Assembly (NCBI GenBank): GCA_947167965.1
Contig: CAMVJW010000007.1
Span: 1 to 64,000, forward strand
Reading direction: 5' to 3'
From: an uncultured Clostridia bacterium
Lineage (GTDB): Bacteria; Bacillota; Clostridia; TANB77; CAG-508
Length of the DNA stretch: 64,000 nt
Below, piece after piece: positions 17,821-27,971 of the stretch. Position numbers and translations under genes: made by a program. The notes beneath the pieces are model-generated. The model was not told where the DNA came from, did no database searches, and was given only the letters and a program-made list of their open reading frames with translations. Every line of letters starts with the position of its first letter. The first letter of the stretch is position 1.

Positions 17821-18453
17821 TTAAATCTTATAGAGTCCCAAATTATATGCTTCTAAATTATATTTCAAAAGATATAATTCAACATATCCTATATTTACAC
17901 TTTTTTCTCTACCTGTTAAAATTCCTGAATTTTGTAAATCTGTAATAAATTGACTTTTTATTTTATCTGCTTCAGAATTTGATAAAGAGTCATTATCAAT
18001 CATTATTTCAGCTTCAAGATATAATCCTAGATTATTTACTATATCAATTGAAATAGTAGAATTATTTTTGTATTCATATGATGTTCTTTGCTTTACAATA
18101 GGAGCAAGAATTTTTAAATTATTGGAATCACATATTTGATTAAATGAGTTTAAATCTTTTACCGTTTTTAATTTTAGAGAAGATAATATGGAGTTAATTT
18201 TTTCCTTATCAGAATCAATATTATCAAGATTAAAATCGGTTTCTTGACAAAATAGATGAGAAGAATCTCCTGCAAATAGCTTAAATTCCAAACTTTTTTC
18301 GTTGCGTATTCTTAAAAAGTTACCGCCTCTAATTAAGTCATAATTTGGAGTATCGTAATATATATCTTTTTGCTCTTTTTTCTTATTTATTTTTAATTTT
18401 TCAACTGCATTTGGTACGCCATCGAGTTCATACTTTAATTCTAATTCAATCAT
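17821..18453 (-). CDS. CYTH domain protein (triphosphate tunnel family)
   Basis: 210 residues. The start MIELELKYEL is the CYTH ExExK signature, followed by IYYDTPNYDLIRGGNFLRIR (basic residues lining the tunnel), EFKLFAG, a KQRTSYEYK strand and LYLEAEIMI, the acidic metal strand. Family members hydrolyse thiamine triphosphate, inorganic triphosphate or make cAMP; which applies cannot be told. AAGGAGG-like sequence precedes the start. The gene sits between two copies of a ~95-base direct repeat, the upstream copy covering its presumed promoter/leader. Confidence 0.83.
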   Translation of the reverse strand: MIELELKYELDGVPNAVEKLKINKKKEQKDIYYDTPNYDLIRGGNFLRIRNEKSLEFKLFAGDSSHLFCQETDFNLDNIDSDKEKINSILSSLKLKTVKDLNSFNQICDSNNLKILAPIVKQRTSYEYKNNSTISIDIVNNLGLYLEAEIMIDNDSLSNSEADKIKSQFITDLQNSGILTGREKSVNIGYVELYLLKYNLEAYNLGLYKI

Positions 18454-18517
18454 TTAAAGATCCTCCTTGTCATAAGACAATGTAAAAAATCTTACAGTTT
18501 TACAAAGTAATACGTAA

Positions 18518-18612
18518 TTTGGAGCGATTTTGAAACAGGTATGCGAAAAATAACATACTTTGTTTCAAACTCTCTTATATAACTCGATTGATTATAATTA
18601 CTTTAGCATAAA
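18518..18612. repeat. Direct repeat copy B upstream of the CYTH gene
   Basis: Contains TTGGAGCGATTTTGAAACAG and TCTCTTATATAACTCGATTG. On the minus strand TTTGAAACA-AA-GTATG pairs with CATAC-CT-GTTTCAAA. A TATAAT lies just upstream on that strand, so this copy may be promoter plus structured leader of the CYTH gene. Confidence 0.7.
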
Positions 18613-18639
18613 ATCTATAAATTTACAATACTTTTTGAA

Positions 18640-18679
18640 TAAATAATAAAATGCCTAGAATCTATATTAGACTCAAGGC
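18640..18679 (-). terminator. Terminator after the 18798-20410 gene pair
   Basis: GCCTTGAGTCT pairs with AGATTCTAGGC on the minus strand (one mismatch and one G-T), followed by ATTTTATTATT. Confidence 0.75.
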
Positions 18680-18797
18680 TACTGGATGACTTAGAGCTTC
18701 TAAAGTTTTCTAAGCACTACTTAACATATTTATATACCATGTCTTTGATAAAAAATCACACTTTTTCCTGTAATTTCATACAAAATTTGCACAAATT

Positions 18798-19859
18798 TTA
18801 TATAGATTGTTCTTCTTGCATTTCTCTTTTTGAAAATTCTCTTTCCTTAGAATGTAAAATTGCGTTTCCTATTGCTTTTGAAATAAATTTACCAAAAGCT
18901 GCTCTTTTTTTATTATAATCTATCCATTTGTCAGATACTAGAACTGCTTGTAATTCTTCTATTGTATTTCGTTCTTCTTCCGAAACTTCTTCTGGAAGAC
19001 TAAATATGATATCACTATTATTTTCATTACAATCATATATTGATATTTCACATAGTTTTCTCATAATATCTTGATAGATATCAGAAATATTAAACCCATT
19101 TTTTTTCATTTCTTCTAAAAAAATATCAACTTGTTTATGATTTCCTTTTATTGATTGAGGCTCGAGATCACCTTCCATTTGAGACTTTTCTCCTAAACCA
19201 GAAAGAATAAAACCAAAGCCTTGATAATTATCTTCTAATTGCTTCATTATATTTTCAATGTCTTCTGGATTTGTAATCAAATGATTATCTCTTAATAGTT
19301 TACTTAATGATACAGCTTGATTTATTGCTCCTAACATCTGCTCATCTTCGTGAAAATATGTATATGTATGTGTACCAGTTTTTATTTGCTCTCTTGCCAT
19401 TAATTCATAAAACTGACGTGCACTCTCGTCATTTTGCCAGTTCCACATACCTACATCTTCTGCTCGATATCCAAGTTGTGTCAAAAATGGTTGTGAAAAT
19501 CCTTGTACATTTTCTCCATCATAACCTAAAACATGTACTTTAGGATTAAAAGTTTTTAATCTGTCAACTTCATTCTTTGGACATAAAATCCATGTGTTTT
19601 CTGACAATTCTATGCTTCCTCGTGTAAAGGTATCCATTGGGGCAGCACGACCAATTTTTTCATTTGGAATATCTTCAAATGGAATCAAAACGGAATATTT
19701 GCAATCATCCCAGGATCCATACATATGTGATGATACTTCATCATTCATAGCCATATGAACAGTATCTCTTGCTGACTTAAAAGAATATTCGTATTCAACT
19801 CCGTTTATCGTTATACTTTTTTTATATTCAACATTAGAATCTTTTGATGATCTTATCAT
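18798..19859 (-). CDS. Hypothetical protein, possible accessory/defence protein
   Basis: A 353-residue soluble protein I do not recognise. It has a compact N-terminal region (about residues 1-130, with WILCPKNEVDRL and HVLGYDGENVQGFS), a segment WNWQNDESARQFYELMAREQ, and a helical acidic C-terminal half. Its start overlaps the stop of the upstream coiled-coil gene by four bases (ATGA), so the two are translationally coupled and probably work together. It lies between decayed dinD and a mobile element, a typical accessory location. Confidence 0.65.
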   Translation of the reverse strand: MIRSSKDSNVEYKKSITINGVEYEYSFKSARDTVHMAMNDEVSSHMYGSWDDCKYSVLIPFEDIPNEKIGRAAPMDTFTRGSIELSENTWILCPKNEVDRLKTFNPKVHVLGYDGENVQGFSQPFLTQLGYRAEDVGMWNWQNDESARQFYELMAREQIKTGTHTYTYFHEDEQMLGAINQAVSLSKLLRDNHLITNPEDIENIMKQLEDNYQGFGFILSGLGEKSQMEGDLEPQSIKGNHKQVDIFLEEMKKNGFNISDIYQDIMRKLCEISIYDCNENNSDIIFSLPEEVSEEERNTIEELQAVLVSDKWIDYNKKRAAFGKFISKAIGNAILHSKEREFSKREMQEEQSI

Positions 19860-20410
19860 ATTAGCAGTTGGAGCATATTTTGTTTTATGAACTCTATTAA
19901 TGCTGATTTTGAAGAATAATCTCTTGGGTGTGAAAATATACCTTTATCCGATTCAGAAAGTACAGGTTGAATTCCATTACCTTCCAAAAGTTCTATTGCA
20001 TCTGTAGGTGTAATTCCAATTTCATAAAGCGTTTTTGCGTTTTCTATTAAGTTGATCCTTTGTCCAATTTCTTGAAGTTTGGCATATATTCCCGTTTTTT
20101 CTAATTCTTCCTCAACTCTCGATTCCTCTTCAGATAATTCGGTTTCAGCCTCAATAATCAATTTTGGGAGTTCAGAGAATCTTTTAGATTGAGCCTTAAA
20201 TCTTTTATATTCATATCTTCTTGTAATCCATTTTTCAAAAAATGAAAAATCACCTCTAACAGTTATTCCTCTTGATTGCTCCCCTTGAAGGCTCCATAAT
20301 TTACTACGTAGTTCGCTTAGCTTTTGACTAATAGAATTTTTCTTATCATCATATTCTGCTTTTTGTTTATTCAGTTCTTCTAATTTTATTTTTTTTACTT
20401 CTTCTATCAT
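19856..20410 (-). CDS. Coiled-coil protein, unknown
   Basis: 184 residues. The first ~130 residues are long charged helices (EVKKIKLEELNKQKAEYDDK, ELSEEESRVEEELEKTG), the end is a small module with GITPTDAIELLEGNGIQPVL and SESDKGIF. The C-terminal module recurs in other uncharacterised bacterial proteins. Coupled by a four-base overlap to the 353-residue gene downstream. No membrane segment. Confidence 0.65.
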   Translation of the reverse strand: MIEEVKKIKLEELNKQKAEYDDKKNSISQKLSELRSKLWSLQGEQSRGITVRGDFSFFEKWITRRYEYKRFKAQSKRFSELPKLIIEAETELSEEESRVEEELEKTGIYAKLQEIGQRINLIENAKTLYEIGITPTDAIELLEGNGIQPVLSESDKGIFSHPRDYSSKSALIEFIKQNMLQLLI

Positions 20411-20424
20411 TTTATTAATCCCCT

Positions 20425-20853
20425 TTAATCAGTTATATATTTTATATTTATATTATAAATTCCAGATAATTCTAAAGGATTTCTTAATATTATTCCGAAT
20501 TTTTGATAGCAAGCAATTTCGTCAACATTTATTTCTTGTATTAAATCATAAATATTAGCTAATATAACATTTTCATCTGTAAAATGTAAGTTCCTATATG
20601 GATTTAAACTCAAATCTAACTTATTATAACCTTTTACATTTGGAATATAATTAGCCTGTGTCTTTTGTTTTTTTAATATAATTAAATATTCTAAGTCTCT
20701 ATCATATTTTATATTAAAATGAATTACAATTGCATCATCTTTTTTTTCTTCAATAAAATAATACTTCAAGTTTTTATCAAAATCATCATGAAATTTTATT
20801 GCACCTTTTTTTAAAATATCAATTATTTTATCTTCACTATCTTGTTTACTCAT
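20425..20853 (-). CDS. Hypothetical protein
   Basis: 142 residues, soluble, mixed alpha/beta (YYFIEEKKDDAIVIHFNIKY, DLEYLIILKK). I recognise no family. It lies 15 bases upstream of the coiled-coil gene, so it is probably first of the three-gene unit 20853-18798, which ends at the terminator at 18640. Confidence 0.6.
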   Translation of the reverse strand: MSKQDSEDKIIDILKKGAIKFHDDFDKNLKYYFIEEKKDDAIVIHFNIKYDRDLEYLIILKKQKTQANYIPNVKGYNKLDLSLNPYRNLHFTDENVILANIYDLIQEINVDEIACYQKFGIILRNPLELSGIYNINIKYITD

Positions 20854-20952
20854 TTGTATTATTCTCCTTTAAATAATTCCTTCTTATTATATACTTTTTG
20901 TTATTTTTTGTCTATACTTATTTTGATTTAAATTTTCCAATATTTATTTAAT

Positions 20953-21255
20953 TTATATATTGTTATACAAATACATTGCAATTTGATTTTGCTCGGTACT
21001 ATTCATTTCCATTATTTTAGCCATAATAAATAGAAGAATAGGATATTTTCTCATATTTACATAGCTTGTCAAATACTCATTGTCAATTTCTTTTAATCTT
21101 TTGTCAAATATGCTATGTATGTGTGCTTTATTATATTTTAAGTTAGTATAGGTACTTGAACTCATACATACACCTAATCTTAATTTATTTTTCAAATCCA
21201 TATTCTTAATTATATCTATTACATTTCTTACTTTATCATCTATAATATTATTCAT
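20953..21255 (-). CDS. Small mobile-element protein (paralogue of 27972-28280)
   Basis: 100 residues, helical, no known domain. It aligns along its whole length with the 102-residue product at 27972-28280: NMDLKNKLRLGVCMSSSTYT versus NMDIKDKLRLAIRMSDSNYT, then NLKY..., and AKIMEMN.TEQNQIAMYLYNN versus the same ending there. In both elements it directly follows the relaxase gene, so it is probably an accessory to mobilisation or element maintenance. Confidence 0.7.
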   Translation of the reverse strand: MNNIIDDKVRNVIDIIKNMDLKNKLRLGVCMSSSTYTNLKYNKAHIHSIFDKRLKEIDNEYLTSYVNMRKYPILLFIMAKIMEMNSTEQNQIAMYLYNNI

Positions 21256-21270
21256 AATACAAATTCTCCT

Positions 21271-22656
21271 TTAATTCAAATTATAATCATTTTTCTTTTT
21301 TAGTTTGTTATTCTTATTTTCATCTGGTATAGTTACCTTTCTATAAATATTATTTGCTATTTCATTATCATTGTCATCAAATATGCCATTTTTATATAGG
21401 TCATCACTTACAATTTTATAATTTTGATCATTATCATAAGTTATTTTTTTATGGAAGTGGCTCATTAGATTATGCCAAAATCCTTTAAATTTCTGTAATT
21501 GTGCTTTTAGGCTCTCTTTTTCTTCTCGGAATTTAGTAATTATCTTTTCTTTTGCTGATAAATCATTCTTTAATCCTTTAATTTCTTCATCTTTAAGTTC
21601 TATTTGATTTTTAAGAGAACGATTTTCTTTTTCCACTTCATAAGCAGAATATTCAAAATCTTTAATAGCTAAATTTAGGTCATTTACACTTCTAACTGTT
21701 TTGTTAGCATCTTTTACATCTTTGGTAAAATTTTTTATTTTATGGACATCCTCACTTGAAATAACCATATTATTTTTATTTATTAGAGTAGGTTTTAAAT
21801 TATCTAGTATTTTGTTTATATCTTTACTCTCATTGTCTAATTTTTCAGTTTGTTCATTTGCTTTAGCTAGTTTTTGTTCTTTTCGCTTTAGTTGTTTCTT
21901 AAAATCTTTATAACCATCCATATCTTTAACATTAATATCTTGATTTCTGCCTTTTTGCTTTGTTTTAAGTCTGCTATCAACATCATAAAACTTATTATAT
22001 GACTTAATACAAGCATTTCTCATTTGGTCTTGTATTTGAGTTAGTGATGTTTTAGTAAATAGTTGTGATTTGCCAACTTGTTTTTTCATACCTCTTTTAC
22101 AATTTTCTATTACTGGAACACCTATAACGTGCATATGTGGAGATGTCTCATCAAAATGTATTGTAGCATTTGCAAGCTTAAAAGTAGGGAGTATTTTAGA
22201 TAAATCTTTAATTTGTTCATTATATACATCAGTCATTTTATATCTATATTCATCATCTTTATCTTGCCAGAAGTCCATATCTCCAAGTTCTATAATAATT
22301 TCACAAGCAATATCATTTTGAGAATTACACACTTTTTGAAAGTAATCTTTAACTTGCCTATCAGCTCTTGTCTTGCTATTATATTCAATTCTAGCTTGTT
22401 CAAATTCTTCTAAATAGACTTGTTTAACATCTTCTACAATGTCATTTGTTCCATATATAGTTGTAATTAGTTCTCTTTGATTATCATAATCGCGTAAATT
22501 ATGCTTATTTGCCTTTGACAAATCTTTTGCATTTTGAATAGCATTATTTGAAAGGGAAGTAGCACCAGATACATTTCCTTTTGAAACTTTTTTAGCTACT
22601 TTACTTTTGTTTTTATCACTACCCAAATGAAATGAATATGCTAATTCTTGCACCAT
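21271..22656 (-). CDS. mobV: MobV-family relaxase (Mob/Pre), element 1
   Basis: 461 residues. MobV relaxases nick oriT and attach to the 5' end. The N-terminus has HNLRDYDN, the conserved HNxR...N motif holding the nicking residue, and the metal triad is HFDETSPHMHVIGVP (HxDE-x-PHxH). The C-terminal half (from ~residue 240) is a long coiled coil. The start at 22656 follows AGGAGG-like AAAGGAGGAAAAAG. A near-copy lies in element 2, with a frame break. The non-coding stretch upstream (22675-22905) probably includes oriT. Confidence 0.92.
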   Translation of the reverse strand: MVQELAYSFHLGSDKNKSKVAKKVSKGNVSGATSLSNNAIQNAKDLSKANKHNLRDYDNQRELITTIYGTNDIVEDVKQVYLEEFEQARIEYNSKTRADRQVKDYFQKVCNSQNDIACEIIIELGDMDFWQDKDDEYRYKMTDVYNEQIKDLSKILPTFKLANATIHFDETSPHMHVIGVPVIENCKRGMKKQVGKSQLFTKTSLTQIQDQMRNACIKSYNKFYDVDSRLKTKQKGRNQDINVKDMDGYKDFKKQLKRKEQKLAKANEQTEKLDNESKDINKILDNLKPTLINKNNMVISSEDVHKIKNFTKDVKDANKTVRSVNDLNLAIKDFEYSAYEVEKENRSLKNQIELKDEEIKGLKNDLSAKEKIITKFREEKESLKAQLQKFKGFWHNLMSHFHKKITYDNDQNYKIVSDDLYKNGIFDDNDNEIANNIYRKVTIPDENKNNKLKKKNDYNLN

Positions 22657-22674
22657 CTTTTTCCTCCTTTAGAA

Positions 22675-22903
22675 TTTTCTTCGAAGCATAGGAATTTGAC
22701 CTTGTCATAAGTCCTAACCCCCTATGAGTTATGACGTGCCATCATAACTCGGTGGCTCTGCGAGGCAATATATTTTCTCCCACAGGGATAAAATTTATCA
22801 AATTACCTCACACAAAATTTATATTGCTAACGCAAATATAAATTTGTATTCGCCAATTTGCTTGTTGCAACAAAGACTACAATTAGAGTAATAGTTGCAA
22901 CAA

Positions 22904-22905
<2 letters not shown>
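22675..22905 (-). other. oriT-like structured region, element 1
   Basis: No gene. Successive hairpins: GTCATAA/TTATGAC, GAGTTATGA/TCATAACTC, ATATATTTTCTCC/GGATAAAATTTAT, AAATTTATATT/AAATATAAATTT, TTGTTGCAAC/GTTGCAACAA. Element 2 has the same series at 29698-29935 with compensatory changes in two stems. Position just upstream of mobV fits a MobV oriT; the nick site itself I cannot assign. Confidence 0.65.
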
Positions 22906-24809
<1,904 letters not shown>

Positions 24810-24880
24810 CTAACTAACACTTAAAAAATTCTTATATTTACTTGTCATATTACTTGCTGAAAACAGAAAAACTTTTAGTA

Positions 24881-25153
24881 TTAGTTGCCATTGATAAAAT
24901 CTCTTAATTTTGAGAGTGGATATTTATTTGCTAAATTACCTATGTAAAAATATTCGTGTTCATTAAAGAATAAATATATCTTATCTTTAATAACTGCAGT
25001 ATGTGGTTCTACATAAGCAAGATTAGTTTTTTCTACCATTCTCAAATTACCATTCTTTATCTTTGGTTCACAATTACTAAAAGTGCAAGCCCATTCAATC
25101 TTAGAATGTAATTCTTTACTTATTGCTATTTCTTTTTTAACTGTAGATATCAT
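24881..25153 (-). CDS. 90-residue element protein (paralogue of 32046-32318)
   Basis: A small mixed protein with no recognised domain. It pairs with the 90-residue product upstream of the second recombinase: VEKTNLAYVEPHTAVIKDKI versus IEKTNISYIEPHRVIVKDTT, and both end in a short helix after NLA. In both elements it is the first gene, immediately upstream of the serine recombinase. Candidates are a recombination directionality factor or a regulator, both inferred from position only. Confidence 0.7.
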   Translation of the reverse strand: MISTVKKEIAISKELHSKIEWACTFSNCEPKIKNGNLRMVEKTNLAYVEPHTAVIKDKIYLFFNEHEYFYIGNLANKYPLSKLRDFINGN

Positions 25154-25224
25154 ATCACAAAAGCTCCTTCTTTCAATATTTTGAGGCTATTTCTTACTTT
25201 TATTACCAATTTCAATAATTAAAA

Positions 25225-25340
25225 GTAAAAAAATAAGCCGACTAAATCGACTTATATAAGTGATACGATATTCACTTTGTTTTCTTCAAACTCACTTATA
25301 TCAATATGTATAACTGGTTCGACGAAAACGCATTATGGAG
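25225..25340 (-). promoter_or_regulatory. Leader with terminator ahead of element 1 genes
   Basis: On the minus strand ATAAGTCGA/TCGGCTTAT plus seven T (25225-25255) is a good terminator placed before the 90-aa gene. Just upstream, ATATAAGTGA/TCACTTATAT (25254-25301) makes a second stem, and a ten-codon reading frame MRFRRTSYTY (25301-25333) ends at its base. The arrangement resembles attenuators with Arg-x-Arg arrest peptides, but the mini-ORF has no visible ribosome site. Confidence 0.4.
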
Positions 25341-25507
25341 CAGGTGTCGTAGTTATCTACAACTTTTTCTCTCATTAACGATTGATAAAATAATCAATCA
25401 ATTTATGTATAGATTAACAGATTATTAAAAATTTTTCAAGATATTTATAATAAAAAACTTTTGCAAATATTTGTTTTGTTTTTGTTGTTTTTTTGTAAAA
25501 CATATGT

Positions 25508-25755
25508 TATACTAGCTAACATAGGAAATGATAATAAGCAGATGTGGTTTTGCCACCAATTTTACGAATCTTCGTAGGAAAGGTGGTGATGTTTATGGTT
25601 AAAGTGATACTATTTTTTATAACATCCTTAATGTTATCTTTAACATTAAACGTTGCCTTGACAGCAGTTCTGTATAAGAACTGGGTTGATAAGCAACTAC
25701 ATAAATAAAAAAAGCTCACATCTGTACTTTGCTAGGTAGATGTGAGTTTTCTCAA
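25508..25755 (+). ncRNA. Toxin mRNA of a type I toxin-antitoxin candidate
   Basis: -10 TATACT at 25508-25513 places the start near 25520. The 5' region GTGGTTTTGCCACC (25544-25557) can pair with the ribosome site (AAAGGTGG, 25579-25586) around TACGA/TCGTA, hiding it. The mRNA ends in the stem CTCACATCT/AGATGTGAG plus TTTTCTC (about 25712-25755). Confidence 0.6.
25595..25708 (+). CDS. 37-residue hydrophobic peptide, candidate type I toxin
   Basis: The peptide begins MVKVILFFITSLMLSLTL, spans the membrane once and ends with the charged tail KNWVDKQLHK, the usual build of Fst/TxpA/BsrG-type toxins. An in-frame ATG at 25589 (MF-MVKV...) is also possible given AAAGG five bases before it. It converges with an antisense RNA promoter and shares its 3' terminator region. 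It lies between mobile element 1 and the ABC exporter, a location typical of addiction modules. Confidence 0.6.
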   Translation: MVKVILFFITSLMLSLTLNVALTAVLYKNWVDKQLHK

Positions 25756-25796
25756 ACTATTTGGCAAAACCACGTTTGTGGAATTGTCATTTCCTA
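25700..25796 (-). ncRNA. Antisense RNA, candidate antitoxin
   Basis: A consensus promoter on the minus strand, TTGACA (25825-25830), 17-base spacer, TATAAT (25802-25807), would start an RNA near 25796. It would end in AGATGTGAGC plus seven T near 25700, giving about 95 nt, of which the last ~50 are perfectly complementary to the toxin mRNA 3' end. Its 5' part repeats the toxin mRNA's own 5' blocks (GGAAATGA, GTGGTTTTGCCA) in inverted orientation. Confidence 0.6.
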
Positions 25797-25848
25797 TATT
25801 TATTATACACAGATAATTATAAATTGTCAAATAAAATTATAACTTTTA

Positions 25849-26994
25849 TTATGTTTCAAGCATTATTTCTTTTATAGATATATTCTTTATTTTTTTAGAG
25901 TACATGTATGTAATTAATTCATAAAATATAATAAAACAACCTAATGATAAAAACATTACTGGAATATCAAATTTATATTCAGGAACCCCATCAAAATCTT
26001 TAAATACAATGTCTACCATTACTCTTAAAAGTCCATATTGATAGATTGTTCCTATTATAAATCCAATATATGACAATGGTCTATATACTTCTATAATAGA
26101 TTTAGAGCAGTCTCTTTGTGAATAACCAAATATTTTCATCATAGCAATATTTTTTTTATTTCCATTAATAACTGTTATTATTGCTAGCAATAGTGTTGTA
26201 CATGCAAGCAATAATCCTATGATTAATATCATCCACCCCATTAATGGACTAGCTAAATCATTCATACTAAAAGACATCTGTGTCATTGCAGAGAAACAAA
26301 ATGATGCAAATATAATAAAGAAACCTAATGTTTTCTTTTTTAGAGTTATCTTTTTTAGTTCTTCCAAATATGGAGCATCATCATTTTTTTCTTTATATTT
26401 TTTTGATTTTTTAGATACATATAAATTATCTTTTAATAAATCCAATGCTGTTCTTTTTAGACTATGATTAGCATACAATATTGCTATTAGCGAAAAAAAC
26501 AAAGTTGGAAGTAAAACAAGCCAAACTAGTAATATTGGATGAAAAATAAATATAACTTCAGGTATTATATTATCTTTATTTTGTGTAGTATAAAATAAAG
26601 GTATCATAATATGAGCACCTAAATATCCAATCAATGCTCCAATCAATGTACATAAACCAAACACCCAAAAATTTAAAGCAATCTTTATATTAGAATAACC
26701 TATTGCTTTCAAAATTCCTAATTCCTTTTTGTGTGTATCAATATAATTTTTGATATAAAATATAAGCATTACAACTGACGTTAATAATAAGCAACCACCT
26801 GACACTGAACTAGTAACAATTGCTGTATTTACTTGTGCATCATAAAGTACTTGCATTTGTTCATTGGTAATATCATCTTTAATCTGTACAATATCTATAT
26901 TATAGTTTAAAAAAAGTGTAGAAACAAATACTCCACATGCAATCATAATTGATATTGCAACTAATTTAGTTGCATCTTTCAAACTCACAATCAT
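25849..26994 (-). CDS. MacB/FtsX-type ABC permease
   Basis: 381 residues. Two FtsX-like modules are visible: hydrophobic segments followed by KKELGILKAIGYSNIKIALN, the conserved coupling motif, and again KKNIAMMKIFGYSQRDC. The large extracellular domain of classical MacB is missing, and the N-terminus begins inside the first module, so it is shorter than typical ~780-residue relatives and may be a trimmed form. It starts four bases after the ATPase gene. It probably exports peptides or drugs with the ATPase at 26999; the adaptor may be the protein at 32599. Confidence 0.82.
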   Translation of the reverse strand: MIVSLKDATKLVAISIMIACGVFVSTLFLNYNIDIVQIKDDITNEQMQVLYDAQVNTAIVTSSVSGGCLLLTSVVMLIFYIKNYIDTHKKELGILKAIGYSNIKIALNFWVFGLCTLIGALIGYLGAHIMIPLFYTTQNKDNIIPEVIFIFHPILLVWLVLLPTLFFSLIAILYANHSLKRTALDLLKDNLYVSKKSKKYKEKNDDAPYLEELKKITLKKKTLGFFIIFASFCFSAMTQMSFSMNDLASPLMGWMILIIGLLLACTTLLLAIITVINGNKKNIAMMKIFGYSQRDCSKSIIEVYRPLSYIGFIIGTIYQYGLLRVMVDIVFKDFDGVPEYKFDIPVMFLSLGCFIIFYELITYMYSKKIKNISIKEIMLET

Positions 26995-26998
26995 ATTA

Positions 26999-27703
26999 TC
27001 ACCATCCTATCTCATAAGCAGTTTTCTTTGAAGTATTTGAATATATATTCAAAACATTACCACTATTCATTGTTATAACCGTATCTGCCATTTCAGCAAT
27101 ATTCTGATTATGCGTAACCATTACAATAGTAAACTTATATTCATCATGTAATTTCGAAATATAATCTAAAACTTGTCGTCCAGTTGTTTCATCCAAAGCA
27201 CCTGTTGGTTCATCTAAAAATAATACTTTAGGTTTTTTAGCAAGAGCTCTTGCAACAGATACTCTTTGTTGTTCTCCTCCTGATAATTGACTAGGAAATT
27301 TATTTATTTTATCTTTTAGCCCAACTGCCTCAATAATAGATTTATAATCTTTATTATTTACCAAATCTGCACCCATTTTAACATTTTTGTCTACATTCAT
27401 ATTAGGTAAAAGATAATATTGTTGAAAAACAAATCCTACATTTTCTTTTCTAAATGTTGTAAGTTTATTATCATCTAATTTTGTTATATCTACATTATTA
27501 TATAAAACGTTTCCTTCATCAGCTCGTTCTAATCCTGATATTATATTTAGAAACGTGGATTTACCTGATCCAGAAGCTCCTAAAATCACAGTAAAAGCTG
27601 ATTCTTCAATAGATAAACTTATTCCCTTTAATACTTGTGTTTTATTCTCGCCAATACCATATGACTTCTTTATATTTTTGATTTCTATCATTTTATTTTC
27701 CAC
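26999..27703 (-). CDS. MacB/LolD-type ABC ATPase
   Basis: 234 residues with Walker A GASGSGKST, Q-loop FVFQQYYLLP (the Phe-Gln-Gln form of MacB/LolD proteins), signature LSGGEQQRV and Walker B VLFLDEPTGALD, followed by THN. It drives the FtsX-type permease encoded four bases downstream. Such ATPases act in mechanotransmission exporters rather than classic transporters. A 47-residue membrane peptide is encoded upstream. Confidence 0.92.
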   Translation of the reverse strand: MENKMIEIKNIKKSYGIGENKTQVLKGISLSIEESAFTVILGASGSGKSTFLNIISGLERADEGNVLYNNVDITKLDDNKLTTFRKENVGFVFQQYYLLPNMNVDKNVKMGADLVNNKDYKSIIEAVGLKDKINKFPSQLSGGEQQRVSVARALAKKPKVLFLDEPTGALDETTGRQVLDYISKLHDEYKFTIVMVTHNQNIAEMADTVITMNSGNVLNIYSNTSKKTAYEIGW

Positions 27704-27749
27704 CCATTTCTTTATACATAATCTCCATTTATAATTATTATTTATCTTT

Positions 27750-27893
27750 CTACTTTACTATAAACCTGTATATAGCATAAGCTACCCATATAACCCAAGA
27801 ATATGCCCAAGCATTAAATATTATACTTACTGCTAAATAAACAATTGCAACAGTAATTGCTATAATCCAATTTATCATTTTCTTTTTATCCAT
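27750..27893 (-). CDS. 47-residue small membrane protein
   Basis: Begins MDKKKMINWIIAITVAIVYL and carries two hydrophobic stretches with a Trp-rich centre (AWAYSWVIWVAYAIY). AGGAGG lies about 11 bases before the ATG. It precedes the exporter ATPase by 46 bases on the same strand, so it is likely co-transcribed; small two-TM partners of ABC exporters are common, but no function can be assigned. Confidence 0.65.
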   Translation of the reverse strand: MDKKKMINWIIAITVAIVYLAVSIIFNAWAYSWVIWVAYAIYRFIVK

Positions 27894-27971
27894 ACTAAAG
27901 AATTCCTCCTTTCAATATATAAATTATTATATCAATTTAAGTCGATTTTTACAATACGGCACATACAAATT

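Noticed and set aside
25508..25830. Fst/par-type locus with complementary direct repeats
   Set aside because: The shared 5' blocks are inverted in the DNA, so the two RNAs carry the same, not complementary, sequence; only the 3' ends are antisense.
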